From Nymphaea colorata (taxonomy: Eukaryota; Streptophyta; Magnoliopsida; Nymphaeales; Nymphaeaceae): a stretch of DNA of 64,000 bases. The notes below the pieces were generated by a model. That model was not told the DNA's origin. It ran no database searches and was given only the letters and a program-made list of their open reading frames with translations. Positions 36,401 to 48,720 of the stretch are shown in pieces. Where the stretch lies: contig NC_045143.1 in NCBI RefSeq assembly GCF_008831285.2, positions 16,714,464 through 16,778,463 on the forward strand. Reading direction: 5' to 3'. How positions within the stretch are numbered: the first letter of the stretch is position 1; the number at the start of each line of letters is the position of its first letter. The position numbers and the translations under genes are program-made.

Positions 36401-37389
36401 TACTAATGGTTCGTTTACGGAAGAAGTACCATTCCTCGGTGGTGGGAGCTACAACTTACATGCCAAGAACCAGAAAACTTATGCTAAAGTTCCTAACTTT
36501 TCGTATTTTTGGGAAAGGCAAGACAGTTTGTAAAGAATACCATAAAGTTCTTATGTATTTACCACAAAATTATTATTTTCAGGTGTAGAAGACTTTCAAG
36601 AATTTAGACTAATGATGAATTTGAAATTTAAAACTATATCAAAACTCAAACCTACTACAGATGGTGCATTTAGATGGTACTTTTAGTTAATTCTTGTACA
36701 AAAGTGAAATGACGTAGGCATAGATTTGGTTTTTTAATTTATTATAAATTATCCATGCTTTAGGTAAAAATAAAAAGTCAAAAACTAAGAATCAAAATTG
36801 TGAATTTTAAGTGTCCAGTCAAGAGGAGAAAAATTTGTGCGTAATACTATTGCTGATACTAAATAGTAATAATAACAATAATTGCTATTATTATTTTTGT
36901 TGTTTTTATTATTATTGTCCACTGTTTTGTTAGGTCAGTACAGATAGATAAGACAGAGCGAAGACCGTTTCAAAAGCCAGGCAGAGGTTTGAGCGGTGGT
37001 TGACACATGGCATGACCTCTTGCACCCTTTCTGTCGCTCACATTCACATTTTCCATAGTTCTCCCAACCTTTCAGGAGCAACAAAACACCTCCCTGTCTT
37101 CTCTTTCTCTCTCTCTCGCTCGGCGCCGTTTCGATCTTTCTTTGTTGGATACCATCAAACGTGTTCTTCAGACAACCACCGTCCACCATGGAACTTTTCT
37201 CCGGCGAACCTCCTCCTCCTCCTCCGTTGTCTTTCTCATCATCATGCCTCTTTCAGGCTTGATCAAATTTCACGTTACATCTTATACATAAGTAGAACGA
37301 AATCGACCCTTGTCTTTCTTTCTCAATGAACAATCAACAACGCTGAGTGGCCGACAGAGAGAGAGAGAGAGAGAGTTGAGTCTTCGAAG
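33416..37389. other. AT-rich spacer with a possible small transposon
   Basis: No gene is supported. The stretch includes a TIR-like element at 35404-35672, many homopolymer runs, and a GC-rich snippet near 34530-34610 with a repeated GCC-GG-C pattern. The right-hand 300 bp (from about 37080) is pyrimidine-rich and should be the promoter and leader of the syntaxin gene, ending in a short GA run just before its ATG. Confidence 0.45.
35398..35678. mobile_element. Possible MITE-like element
   Basis: AGATCT occurs at 35398-35403 and again at 35673-35678. Immediately inside, the left end reads AAGGGCGCATTTGA and the complement of the right end reads TAAGGGGGTGATTGA, an imperfect terminal inverted repeat. 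The roughly 270-bp interior has no coding potential. The repeat is short and imperfect, so this is tentative. Confidence 0.35.
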
Positions 37390-38959
37390 ATGAACGACCT
37401 GTTCTCACAATCCTTCAGGCGGTACACGGACCTGAAGAAGCAAGCCGAACATGACATGGAGAACGGAGTCGGCGGGGAAGACGGCGAGGATATGGCGCCG
37501 AAGGACGACGCCAACCTCGACCACTTCTTTGAGGTGGTGGAGAACGTGAAGGAGGACATGAAGGCCATGGAGAAGCTCTACCGGCAGCTGCAGGACACCA
37601 ACGAGGAGACCAAGCGGGCTCACAATGCCAAGACCGTGAAGGAGCTGCGCCAGAGGATGGACTCGGATGTGGGGCAGGTGCTCAAGCGGGCCAAGCTCAT
37701 CAAGGCCAAGATCGCCGCCCTCGAGCGCTCCAACGCCGCTCACCGCAACATCCCCGGCTGCGGCCCCGGCAGCTCCGCCGATCGCACCCGCACCTCCGTC
37801 GTCAATGGCCTCGGCAAGAAGCTCAAGGACGTCATGGATGATTTCCAGGTAACGTAACTAGTTTTCCTTTTCATAATAGCCTCCTTATTGGTCCTATTTT
37901 CAAATCCATGCTCCTCATTTTCCCGTTCCATTTTCTTCTAAAATGAATACATAGAAAAGGAAATGAGTTATCAAATGTGCATCCATTAACGCCATAAACA
38001 TCAAACGAATACTAATTCACAACAATCAACAACAGGTGTTGGTCAAAGACAAGGATCTGACGTGAGTCAAGCTCCAATCCTGCCATTCTATTGTCTGGGT
38101 CTTACAATCAATTAAAATGAGAACCAACATTTAGAAAAAGAACAAGAAAGGATCTCACCCTCGATACAGAGAAAAAGAAAGGTTCTCACCTTTCAAAAAA
38201 AACTGATTCATGTGATTTGCCATGCAATGAATCCATCAAGCTGGAATCCATTGAAATGATCAGATTTAGTTTTATTCCAAAATCTCTCTAATGTCATTGG
38301 TCAGAAATGTGATTGCAGCTGGTCCATATGCTTTAGAATACTCTTGGTATCCATTGGTTAACAGATAGCCTCTTGTGTTGGAGTCTCCGAATCCAGTTAA
38401 TGCGTGGTACCAGTTATTTAGTAGCTCCAACTGCATAAGAATTGAATCTCATTCCCACCAACTTGAATTTGAAAATTAGGGCTTGAGGTCAAGGATGGCC
38501 GCGGAGTACCGGGAAACCGTGGAGCGGCGCTTCTTCACCATCACCGGCGAGCAACCGGACGAGCAGATGGTGGAGAAGCTGATCTCGACGGGCGAGAGCG
38601 AGAACTTCCTTCAGAAGGCCATTCAGGAGCAAGGGCGGGGCCAGATCCTGGACACCATATCGGAGATACAGGAGCGGCACGACGCTGTGAAGGAGATAGA
38701 GCGGAGCCTGCTGGACCTGCACCAGGTGTTCCTGGACATGGCCGCGCTGGTTGAAGCGCAGGGCCAGCACCTCAACGACATCGAACGGCACGTCGCCCAC
38801 GCCCACTCTTTCATCGGCCATGGCGTCGAGGAGCTGCAGACGGCCAAGGAGTACCAGAAGAGCTCCCGGAAGTGGACGTGCATCGCCTTCGCCCTCGGCG
38901 TTGTCCTCATCCTCATCCTCATCATGCCGATCCTGACTCCCATCTTGACTCGCCTCTGA
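37390..38959 (+). CDS. Qa-SNARE syntaxin, SYP12 group (SYP124/125-like)
   Basis: Two exons (37390-37848 and 38480-38959) encode 312 residues. The start [16 protein letters not shown] is the typical SYP1 N-terminus. Residues 40-150 form the Habc bundle ([19 protein letters not shown], then [17 protein letters not shown]). The SNARE motif is about 213-275, with zero-layer Gln247 in [13 protein letters not shown], and a C-terminal anchor follows KWTCIAF at about 285-308. The protein is a plasma-membrane t-SNARE partnering SNAP33- and VAMP72-type SNAREs in exocytosis. The YTDLKKQA and LGKKLKD-MD-FQGLR stretches look closer to SYP124/125 (pollen-enriched in Arabidopsis) than to SYP121/122 or KNOLLE. 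Both exons are very rich in G/C third positions, unlike the flanks. Confidence 0.94.
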
Positions 38960-40658
38960 TTCATCACGGTTGCAGAGGTGGTGGATTTGACGGTGCACCA
39001 CGCACGGTGGTCGTGATGGTGGTGGTGGATGATGATGATGCGGAGCATCACGCACATAATTCATAGCTTTCATGGCTTTTTGTGTCGTGCGCGGATGCTT
39101 CTTGGTGGTCTCTTTGCATTTTCAAACTCACGGTATCATGGGATCCATTGATGGCTTGTTATGTAGGTGCATGAAGCAAGATGCATGATGCCTGGTATTG
39201 TTGTATATTACCAATCTGTAGTTGCATTGGAAGTTACCGAAGCGCGCTTTCTGGTCCTTTGTTTGCGGTTTTCACCAGAAGGAAAGATTTCGCAGCTATT
39301 ATTCTTGGAAAATCGTTCCACTTGTTTCACTTTTCCTATGGAAAATCCTTAGCAATCTCGATCATAACTTGAGATCTGCTGCACCGATACAAACACTCAC
39401 AGGATTTACGTAATTAAACGCACTAACATTTTGAAAAAGAAAAGTTGTATGGCGAATTAAGAAAAAACAAGACTCCCAGGATGTGTGTGAACCTCAAGCG
39501 ATATGAACCAGCAGGTGGCTAGATCAGTTTACTTTTTCGATTTTCTTGACCAAAACATCGCCGTGTAGATGTGACTTACAACGCTAGTTTGAGGATCGGC
39601 CATTAATCATGTTTATCGAATCTGAGAGTACATCTTTAATTCATCGTAAATATTTAGCTTGTTCTTACCAGCGCTTTTGAAATATCGACATATATCAAAT
39701 CCTATACTAGATATGTGAGGTTCCTGTGATTTGAAGGTCGTAAAGATCTACCTTTTCTATGATTTAGTTATGGTAGTTGTAGCTCTTATTAATTTTGACT
39801 GCATGGCTCACATGATCGTTCCTGTCTTTGGGGTCGAATACGCTGTCCATGTGTTGAACCTTCGATGCCAGTTAGTCTTGAAAAGGGTGTTCTGCTTTTC
39901 CAATTTTGTCCTGATAAAGAGATTCTCGAACAAATATATATATATATATATGTCATAGTTTGGTGCCATCGAAAACTGCCACGATGGATAATTTTGCGCC
40001 TGAAACTGCTTCAGACAAATCAAGTTGCAGCGCAATAATGGCCTCATATGGTAAAGTCCCTTTATCAAGTGACAGTCCTGCCATTCTGATGCCTAAATAT
40101 TTCCATGATGCTGTGCTCATAAGATGCTGTTAGTCCAGGTTCACCTTCAAATTAAAGCAACCAATTGTAACGACCTCACATTTTGATTTGGCCCTGAATG
40201 TAACGTGAATCACCGCAGTTTCAGAGAGACTCGTGCTACAGATAACCATTTTCAGTCCAGGGCAGCACTGTACATTGGGGTGGCTTCTCCCCATCCCCAT
40301 CCCCAGCCACCACCCTCCGCCAATTTAAATTCATCTTCAAAAGCTTTATCATGTTCAATAAATGACTCGATCTAACTCTCCATAATTAATATTTGAGATA
40401 CTTCATTGAAGAGAAAATCATGGTGTGCCTAGTTCATTCTTCTTCGAAGCAAATAATAAAAAACCCACAACTTTTAACAAGTTGATTCGATCACCAAGGA
40501 GATTCAAATCCAGGAAATGCTAACTAGACATACCTTGGCGTACATGATTAATTCAAATACTCAACTAGGCATTTCACCATGTTAATTTCTCAATGAGATG
40601 GCTTTCACTGGATTGAATGATCCCAATGTCTATTGTCACTGCCATTTTAATATGTATT
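38960..40658. other. 3' flank of syntaxin gene and spacer
   Basis: The syntaxin 3' untranslated region is followed by AT-rich spacer with a short (TA)n near 39935-39952. No gene is recognised. Confidence 0.5.
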
Positions 40659-41583
40659 CGGAAAGACTGAATGGTTTGATCCAGCTGCGTCACTTTCTTG
40701 TTGGGGTCGGTTTTCTTGCAAATCTTAAAGTTCATCTCTTCTCGTTGATATATAAATGTCATGCAAGGAAGCATTGTATAGGTCGAGTTACGAGAGATTC
40801 AGTTTATCGGCAGAAACGGCAACCAATTCGATCTGAAATGGCCGGTTTTCGATCTGCTACAGTTGAGTTATACGAGACTCAGTTTATCGGCCAAAATATC
40901 AACCGATTCGATGCGAAATGGCTGGTTCGATGTGCTGGGATGTCCAGGGTCAGGGATTGCGTTTGGATAGAACATAGTTCTTACCATATCCAGCTAATTA
41001 CATACTGCTTAATGCCAGTTGTGGCACTCAGACTCAATTAAATATAAGAAAATAGGAAATCACATCCAATATATATATATATGTGTGTGTGTGTCGAAAT
41101 AACAGATATCATTCAGATTTGGTAGGAAAAGAACCTCTCTACCACATGCGAATCCTATTTGGGATGTTCATTTTCTTATACGTTTCGAATTCTTCCGCTT
41201 GGGCCTGAAAAAAAATCTCTGGTACTGTTGATATCATTCTGCCATTTTTGTAAACCTTTTTCCAAGAAGTGCTCTTCATCCCGCTTTCTTAATCGTCCTG
41301 CAGTTGTTTCTTAATCGACCAGCCATTTCGCATCGAATCGGTTGCCATTTCGGCCGATAAACTGAGTCTCGTATAACTCGAGTGTAGCAGTACGAACCGG
41401 CCATTTCAGATCAAATTGGTTGTCGTTTCTGCCGATAAACTGAATCTCTTGTTACTCGACCTATCCAATGGTGCCTTCCATGACACTTATATATCAACGA
41501 GAAGAGATGAACTTTAAAATTTGCAAAAAAAACCGAGCCCAACAAGAAAGTTACGCAGATGGATCAAATCATTCAGTCTTTCG
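40659..41583. repeat. Large imperfect inverted repeat
   Basis: The left arm (about 40659-40931) and the complement of the right arm (about 41315-41583) align over some 270 bp with scattered substitutions and small indels; the spacer is about 380 bp. Shared landmarks include AGTTCATCTCTTCTCGTTG, GATTCAGTTTATCGGCAGAAA and GACTCAGTTTATCGGCC. Each arm contains two diverged copies of a roughly 80-bp unit (left arm at about 40785 and 40865). No transposase-like frame is present. It may be a fold-back element or a hairpin-forming transcription unit. Confidence 0.85.
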
Positions 41584-41652
41584 GCATTCATCTCTTCTCT
41601 CACACCGTGTACTTGGAGGACTTCTCTGTCCAATCATAGACGAAGAAATGCT

Positions 41653-41835
41653 TCATATATATATATACACCCCTCAGCTCTCTCACCTACGCAGCCTCAT
41701 GCGCAACACACAAACTCGATGTAGAGCATGAAACATTTGGATGGCTAGAAAAATCTGTTTGCATATATATATATATATCATCAGCTCCCTCACCTACACA
41801 GCCTCATGCACAACACACAAACTTACTGTAGCGCT
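41653..41835. repeat. Direct repeat beside the inverted repeat
   Basis: Two copies about 108 bp apart (41653-41727 and 41762-41834) each start with a CATATATATA run. Each continues through CAGCTC-CTCACCTAC, CAGCCTCATG and CAACACACAAACT and ends GTAG-GC. Confidence 0.85.
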
Positions 41836-44800
41836 ATATATATATATATATATATATATGTCTTCCATTGGAGCTCAACTGTTTAGATAAGCGGACAAAC
41901 TTGAACGAGCCGCTCTCGCAGTTTCTTGCAACATTGAAGTTTGACTTCATTGGTACAAGTGGCGCAACAATAGCCACATCATAACGTGCAGCAAGGAAAA
42001 TATTGATCAACACATTTTAACTTGCAATATTGACCACATAATGAAGAACAATCAAGGCCTCATGATGCTGCCCAAGTAATACAATCTTGTGATGCAATTG
42101 TCAGCGAGGATTTAATACGGAGAAGGACGTGGCACTGAATAAAATATTTTATATGATCCGCAAGTTGGTGATAACGAAGTCAGCTTTCGGCGACATTACG
42201 ATGTAATATGACAAGATTTGTATATATTTATAGTATTATAAGCATCATGGCAAGGAACATCTTGGTGTTTTTTCAAACAACCAATATTGTATGAGAAAGT
42301 GACGTGAACGTGTGGAGTCATTTTTATTTAGAATTTGGAAATTTGCTTTGATTAGACTGGAAACATAAGAGTCTTCGGCCACCCCATGAAAGAAGAATAA
42401 TTATTGAAAACTTAAAACATGAAGCCAATGGTTAGGCTTGTCTTAAATATCAATTTTTTCTGAATTTAAAATATGGAAGTCAATGGAAACCTTGTATATA
42501 TCACGATATTTTCCATTTGTGTATACGCTGGCGGTAGGCCTTGAATCAACCGCACAATTAATAAAATACAATTTGCTTGAGGAAAAAGGTATTCGCAGCC
42601 TCTTTGCTGCTAAATTACTAACCATTGTTGAAGGACAACGGAATATTCATATTAGTTGAAAAACTTGAAGAATAGCGAAAGATTCCCAAGCAAGATAAAC
42701 TAATTCAGCAACAAGGTGACTTACTTAGTGTCTAGTTAATTCATGATATATATATATATATAACATATGCGAAATCATCCCCACTAAAAATACAGAGCAA
42801 TAATGTCGTATTTAGTTGGAATCTCCAAGTGAATCGCATTTGATTGGACAGATCTTGCTCGTTTATGGAACTTCCTATTTCACAGTTAACTGTGTGTGAA
42901 ACTCGAGACGACCAAGTTGATAACTTTTGTCGCAATAGAATCTAAAAAACATAAAAGAATATGTATTGTCATATAGCAGATGGTCCTTATCGTTAAATTA
43001 GTGTGCTTCAATATCGCAGGATACCATGAACATGGTGAAATTGGTTTTATGTCCTTCAAAGTTGACCAGGATCTGTTGGGTCGCTGTTAACTAAATCTCT
43101 TAACAAAATTCTACACATGGGCCTCCAGACTGCCACCTCCTTTTGGTGAAAGATCTGCAAGCATTTTTCTTTCTTCTTCTTCTTTTTTTTTTTTAATCGA
43201 TCGATACACAAGTAAAACACTGCTTCGCGACCTTAACTTGCTGATAAGGAAAAAAGGATTGGTCACGGACGAAAGGTTTTTTTTTTTCCTGTCTATTATA
43301 CGTGCACTTCGTGTATTTCACTGCCATTGTCTTCTCTGATGTTCCTGTTCCAGACGCCGGAGGTTCTCAGACATGGTATTCCTACAGTAAGAATTAAAAA
43401 TATTATCATGGTTCATATTAAAAGGAGATCCTAAAAAGTTTTTAAATACTTATCAAAAGAATGACATGGCATACACAGGGAAGCGATAAGGTGCAGGAAA
43501 TGCTATAAATTGTTGGTCCAGTCAAAAGCGTTACAACCATTCATCGGATGAGTTTTAGAACTTCTTTGCTTTTGGTTTCTTAATTAATGGGGAAATTAAA
43601 AACCAATATGTAGTTTTTTTTTTATACCATTAGTTTTTGGTGGGCAGGGGGATGGGGCATTAGGACATAGATATTCAAAGATCCGGATGCATAAGTGCAT
43701 CTATTATGGATCAAAGCACAAAATCTTGCGAAAGATCTTGCAGGAATGAAAAAACTTTTGAATCAATTGTTTTGTATCTTTAAGCTGTCTGCGTGATATG
43801 GGAAGTGCCTGCTTTTCATCATTCATAAAGGACAAATATCGCCCAACGATTTAGACCACATATGTAGCACTTTAGCTAGAAGCCAAAACTGTTTGTGACT
43901 GATGAAGATACAATTACAACCATGCAAAAGGCTGTGGCGGATGCGAGAAAAGGCAACCTGATCTCCACCTTGAAAATCATGTTCAGGAGCGTTGATCTTG
44001 GAGAAGAAAATTTCCAGATTTTTAGTCACTTCGCATATGATACAGTTGATTTTTTTTTTTTGGCGTCATACATACACGCCCTGAAAGAGAGCCAGAACTA
44101 AGAAACACCGCAAATTGGAGCCATACTTTTCTAGCAACTTGGATCTTCTACATAACCTTTTGCTAATGGATTTTCTTTAGCTACGAATTTGTGTTTTCTG
44201 TATTGTTTCACACAATTTAAGATTTTAGATTTTTTTTTTACCAGAAAAACTAGTAATATCCGATTCTTTCCTGCTAATCTTTCTGAAAATCAAGCCCCAA
44301 TTTATCAGCAACCCGATTTGAGTAACGCGCGAATTTGGGAAATGGGGTTATCCTTGAAGCGATGAACTGGAGAAACCATGGGTTTCCTCCGCATTGCTGT
44401 CTTCACGCGAACTCGAAGTGGGTGGCCCACACCACCTCTTTCCATCCAATAAAGGCCACCTTTTCTTCTTTCTTTGAAAAGCGTGGGTCCCACGTCAAAC
44501 CCGAAGAGCCTTCAAAAACCAACCACAGGCGATGACGGTGTCCAAGTAGGGGTGTGGGTCCCACACACGAAGAATTTCTTCATCGCTTTGATCCTGCTCC
44601 ATGGCCATGTCTCCACCGGCCAACAGAAGATCCCGGAACTTTCAGGATTTTTCGACAAGAATCAGTTCAGGCGCGTTCGCTCATGCATTGAGCTAAAAGC
44701 GACCAAACAAGATCACAATTCTGCAGCTCGAGTCCTTCTTTTTTTTTTTTTTTTCTTTTTTAAGTTGAACCACAAAACAATCTAAAGATTTAAAATCGAT

Positions 44801-47800
44801 CTCCGATCATGCAGTCTCAAAGATCACAAGCAAATGCGTCTTTGATCTCTGAACAATTATAGTTCCGATGTTTGTTTCTTTTTAATTGAAGCCATTCTCT
44901 AGGTGGTACTGAGCTACGACAGAGCCTGGCCGGTGCCGATGACGCAACCTCGAAGGCAAAAAAATTCAACTCCACTAGCGAATGGGTCCCGCCGGCCGAC
45001 GCGTAGCAATGATACAACGTGTGCTCTGTGGAATGTCTCTGGTACTTGTGCCCTCCTGCAAAAAAGAGGTTCCAGTCTGGGCCTCTCGCGGGTTGAGCCC
45101 AGGAAATATGATGAATATGAGTGCAGGACTGGGCCCACCGTCGGTCGAGTCTGTGCCTAACCTTTTCTCTCTGCAAGTCGGTCCTTGGTCAACGCTGCGA
45201 GATCTGTGCTGAGAGCTGCCATGGCTGGGTCGGGTACAGGCAAACAGGTTCTTAATTTGGCCTCCCAAAGTTGGCTACGCTGGATTGTTTTTCAATTAAA
45301 AAAAAAAAAGGTGTAGCGTTTGAACCTTAAGGGTGTTTGAAGGTTTGGAATTTTTATTCAAGAATAAAAATTTTAGAATCATAATTCATTCTCAAATTAA
45401 AAAGGAATAAAAATTGTAGGTTTCAGTTTCTTAATTTCATAAACAAAATACGTTATTTGTTTAACAAATTTGATTTCTTAAGAAAACATTTTTTATTCTA
45501 AAATTCAATGGTTCTAGATATATCAAACGTCTCCTAAAGAATTATTTAGGAATAGGAATGTTATGTTATTGTCAAATATATCTAATTCAAAAAGCTGTTA
45601 GGTTTATTGAACACTTAAGCAAGTGCTTTATCAATCTACCCACTTATCGAGACACTTATCAAGACAGCACACATATGTATTGCTATTATTCCCCAACAAC
45701 CCATAAAAGATCGTTTGACCGTAGAAACACTTTGTGAGGGTCATCCAAACGTTCCTTTAATTTTTATACATCAAACATTAGGCAGTTGTCATCCTTACAA
45801 TATATTTCTTAACTATGCATACTTTTAAGGCGACATTTATAAGAAGAACAATGTGTCTTGGAAAGATACGTTCGATGTCGTTATTAAATATTACAATACT
45901 TTTTTGTAAACGGTTACATGCATAACAATTCTAACAAAAACAATGTGTTTTTGAAACATATGTTCCTGAGACATTTTTAATTCAAAAAAATATGTTGTGA
46001 TTATGGATGTTGTTCTTAAATCAAACAACGTATTTTGTAAATACACATTTTATTCTTCTCAAATGTTCTTTTAAAAAATTATACCAATAAGTAACGAAGT
46101 TTTTGAGCACCCATAGCTTAAGAATTTGAATTAAAACTCAGTCATATGCACGGTTCATTCAGGCCCAGCCCAGGACTCGGAATACGGCAAACCCCGAGGC
46201 TAAGCTGTTCCTAACCATCCCGGTCCAATATTGGATAGCACAATCACGGACGACCCGGATCCACCGATACGGGGAATCCGACTCCCAAAGTCCAATCCGA
46301 TTCTACCGTGAGAATCCCGACACGCGATAGGGGCCCCGAGACTTCCTCCAATCGGTCGTCGTCCCAGGACCCGCTTCCGCAATCCGACGTGGCAAGAGGA
46401 GAATTTTCGACCGAAAGTGGGTCTCCACATCATGAAAGGGCAGTCCGGATTACAAGGCTTCCGGCGGTAGCAGATTTGGTCCCCTCCGTTGGTCGCCGAC
46501 GCACCGGCAGGCCCCTGAGCGGTCGCCACGTACAGGCAACACAGGTCGGACGACGGCCCACCACCGCCGTGAATATTCCGCCGGACTTTTCTTTTTCCCC
46601 TTCTTTTTCTGTTTCTGCAAATTTCTTTTCACTTTTCTTTTCCCTTTCAGCAAAAGGAACTTTGAGGCGTCCACGTTTTTTTAACTTTTCAGTGGTGAGG
46701 CCCAAGCTAAAGAGGGACGAAGAACAGGGACCGTTGAGTTCAGGACCGTGAGGATGTTTCTTTCGTTCCACCCAACAACACTAGATGGAGTTGTTACAAG
46801 GGCACACAAGACATTAGCTCCCATGGACCAGAGTTTTGGTCTCACTCATGATTATATATATATATATATCATATCTCACCCATCGACCTGAAAATGATGA
46901 AATATTCGAAAAATGTAAAAGAGTAAAAAAAAAAAAAAAAAATCAATATCTGATGTTTAGAATGACGTTCATGAGTTGGAAAAGCTAGCCTAGTTGATTT
47001 TAGAATTATTATAAACTGTAATCTACGTGCTCGACTTTCTTATTTCAGTTATGTAAATTTTAACATTGAGGATAACTTTTATAGTTATATTTATGAAAAC
47101 AGCAGAGGCGCTACCAAGCAGTCGGATGAAAAACATGAGAGGCAGGATTTACTGTCGCACACGTACACATTGTCCCCATCAAAACCATCTTTCAAACATA
47201 AAGGTTATGTCGTCAGCAGTGACAAAAAATGGCTTTGTAACGATTGATTTTGTTTTCAGGAAAAAAAGAAAGGTGATACGAAACCAGTACTTTCTAGACT
47301 TGAGATCGCATACACCTCTGTTAGAGCTTTATTGACTTTGAAAATTAACTTCCAACTATAGTTGTTTAACATTGGACCTGATTCAAACATGAGAGAGAGA
47401 GAGAGAGAGAGGTTATAATGAAAAAGTATGCAAAAGCGTGACTCAATCTGGATATTGACACACTTGGATTCCATGGTGATATGCGATGTAAATAGACTTC
47501 GTTTACCAAATTTGATTTCATGTAACTAAAAATAATAGAAGCTGCACAATATTTTTAAAACTTGGGTGTTATAGTCGCAACTTGTCAAACGGCTTATGAA
47601 AATACAAAAGTTGGTATCTTTTACAAAAATTTTAAAGTGTACAAAGTTTGTAAAGCGTATACATGTTTGCTATCTATTTTCACAGAACCCGCAATTATAT
47701 CATGTTATCATTGGTATCGCAGTTGAATTATTTTTACAAAAATGATATAGAGAATCAGGCCAAATCGACCATGTTGAGTTGCACAGAGTCGACCTACCCG

Positions 47801-48299
47801 TTTTTTTAAGCTACTTCTACATTATAAAATGCCAAAGAAAATTGAATATTGATTTTAGTTAAATCTGCGAGATCTTATGTGACCCATACAGAAAGTTTAA
47901 TATTAATTTTATGTTTACAAAGTGGATTGGTTACGGTTTTGATCGTGGTTCCTGTAACAACGACAACCATATTCTAGAGCTCTGCTGCTGCTTCTAATCT
48001 AGTGCAATTAAAAATCTATTCTATTTCGAATCATATATAAGCCCATTTTACTGGATATGGTTGGGATTTTGATTATTTCTGAATTCAATTGCATGCAAAA
48101 GTTTCAATTGAAATTCTAGTTTAAGCACTTGAATCTGCATCCCATTATGCATTCAATTCAATGTAACCCTAAAAGTAAACGTCCTCTTCATCAGCGACAA
48201 AATTTTCCAGCGAAAGCGTAGCTTCCTCGAAACCCAATCGGAAGGGAAAGCAGGAGGAAACGGCCACTCAAAACCGTAAGGGTGAAGAAGCTCAACTTG
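41836..48299. other. Gene-poor spacer
   Basis: No coding gene is supported. A GC-rich island at about 44890-45250 and another at about 46160-46760 carry overlapping open frames on both strands, as high GC produces by chance, with no recognised domain. A possible TIR element lies at about 45326-45539. Microsatellites include (AT)n at 46854-46869 and (AG)n near 47393-47411. Confidence 0.45.
45326..45539. mobile_element. Possible small TIR element
   Basis: The left end reads CTTAAGGGTGTTTGAAG and the complement of the right end reads CTTTAGGAGACGTTTGAT, similar but imperfect. The interior is about 210 bp, AT-rich and non-coding, with partly self-complementary TAAAAATTTTAGAAT-type sequence. No clear target-site duplication is seen. 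Confidence 0.3.
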
Positions 48300-48720
48300 T
48301 TAAAGCTCGGTTCATGAATGAGTTCGAACAGATCGGCTCATGAATGAGTTCAAACAGAGTTATTTGTTTAAAGAGTCGAGCTCGAGTTCATGAGACGACT
48401 TGTTCAAATATTCGAGCTAAGTTCAAGTTCAACACGTAATTATCAAGTCGAACTCGAGTCTTAATCGACTTTGTCGAGCCTTAATCAAGTCAATATATTC
48501 AAACGAGTTTACGTGTTTGTCGAGCCTTAATCAGGTCGAATGTGAGCTCAAAAAATGAATACCAATTCTATTCAAATGAGTTTATCGAGCCATAATCGAG
48601 TCGGGCTCAAGCTAACAAGTAATGATGAATGTCAATTTCATTCAAACGAGTTTTGTCAAACCTTAATCAAGTCGAGCTTGAGATCAACACGTAACTGTCG
48701 AGTCGAGCTTGAGCTGCTTC
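48300..48720. repeat. Degenerate TCGAGCC/TTAATCAAGTCGAG tandem repeats
   Basis: A core like TCGAGCCTTAATCAAGTC recurs at about 48474, 48520, 48585 and 48656, separated by 45-71 bp and followed by variants of ATTCAAACGAGTTT. To the left, TCATGAATGAGTTC-AACAGA is duplicated at about 48313 and 48338. This looks like an old, eroded array. Confidence 0.75.

Noticed and set aside
38489-39073. 194-codon open frame on the minus strand
   Set aside because: It is the antisense shadow of syntaxin exon 2, caused by its GC-rich codons.
44817-45268. Several overlapping open frames of up to 119 codons
   Set aside because: Same explanation as the other GC island; no motif or conserved block is visible on either strand.
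46308-46771. Overlapping open frames of 113 and 147 codons on opposite strands in a GC-rich island
   Set aside because: Both strands are open because stop codons are rare at high GC. The peptides are low-complexity with no family resemblance, and no splice partners were found.
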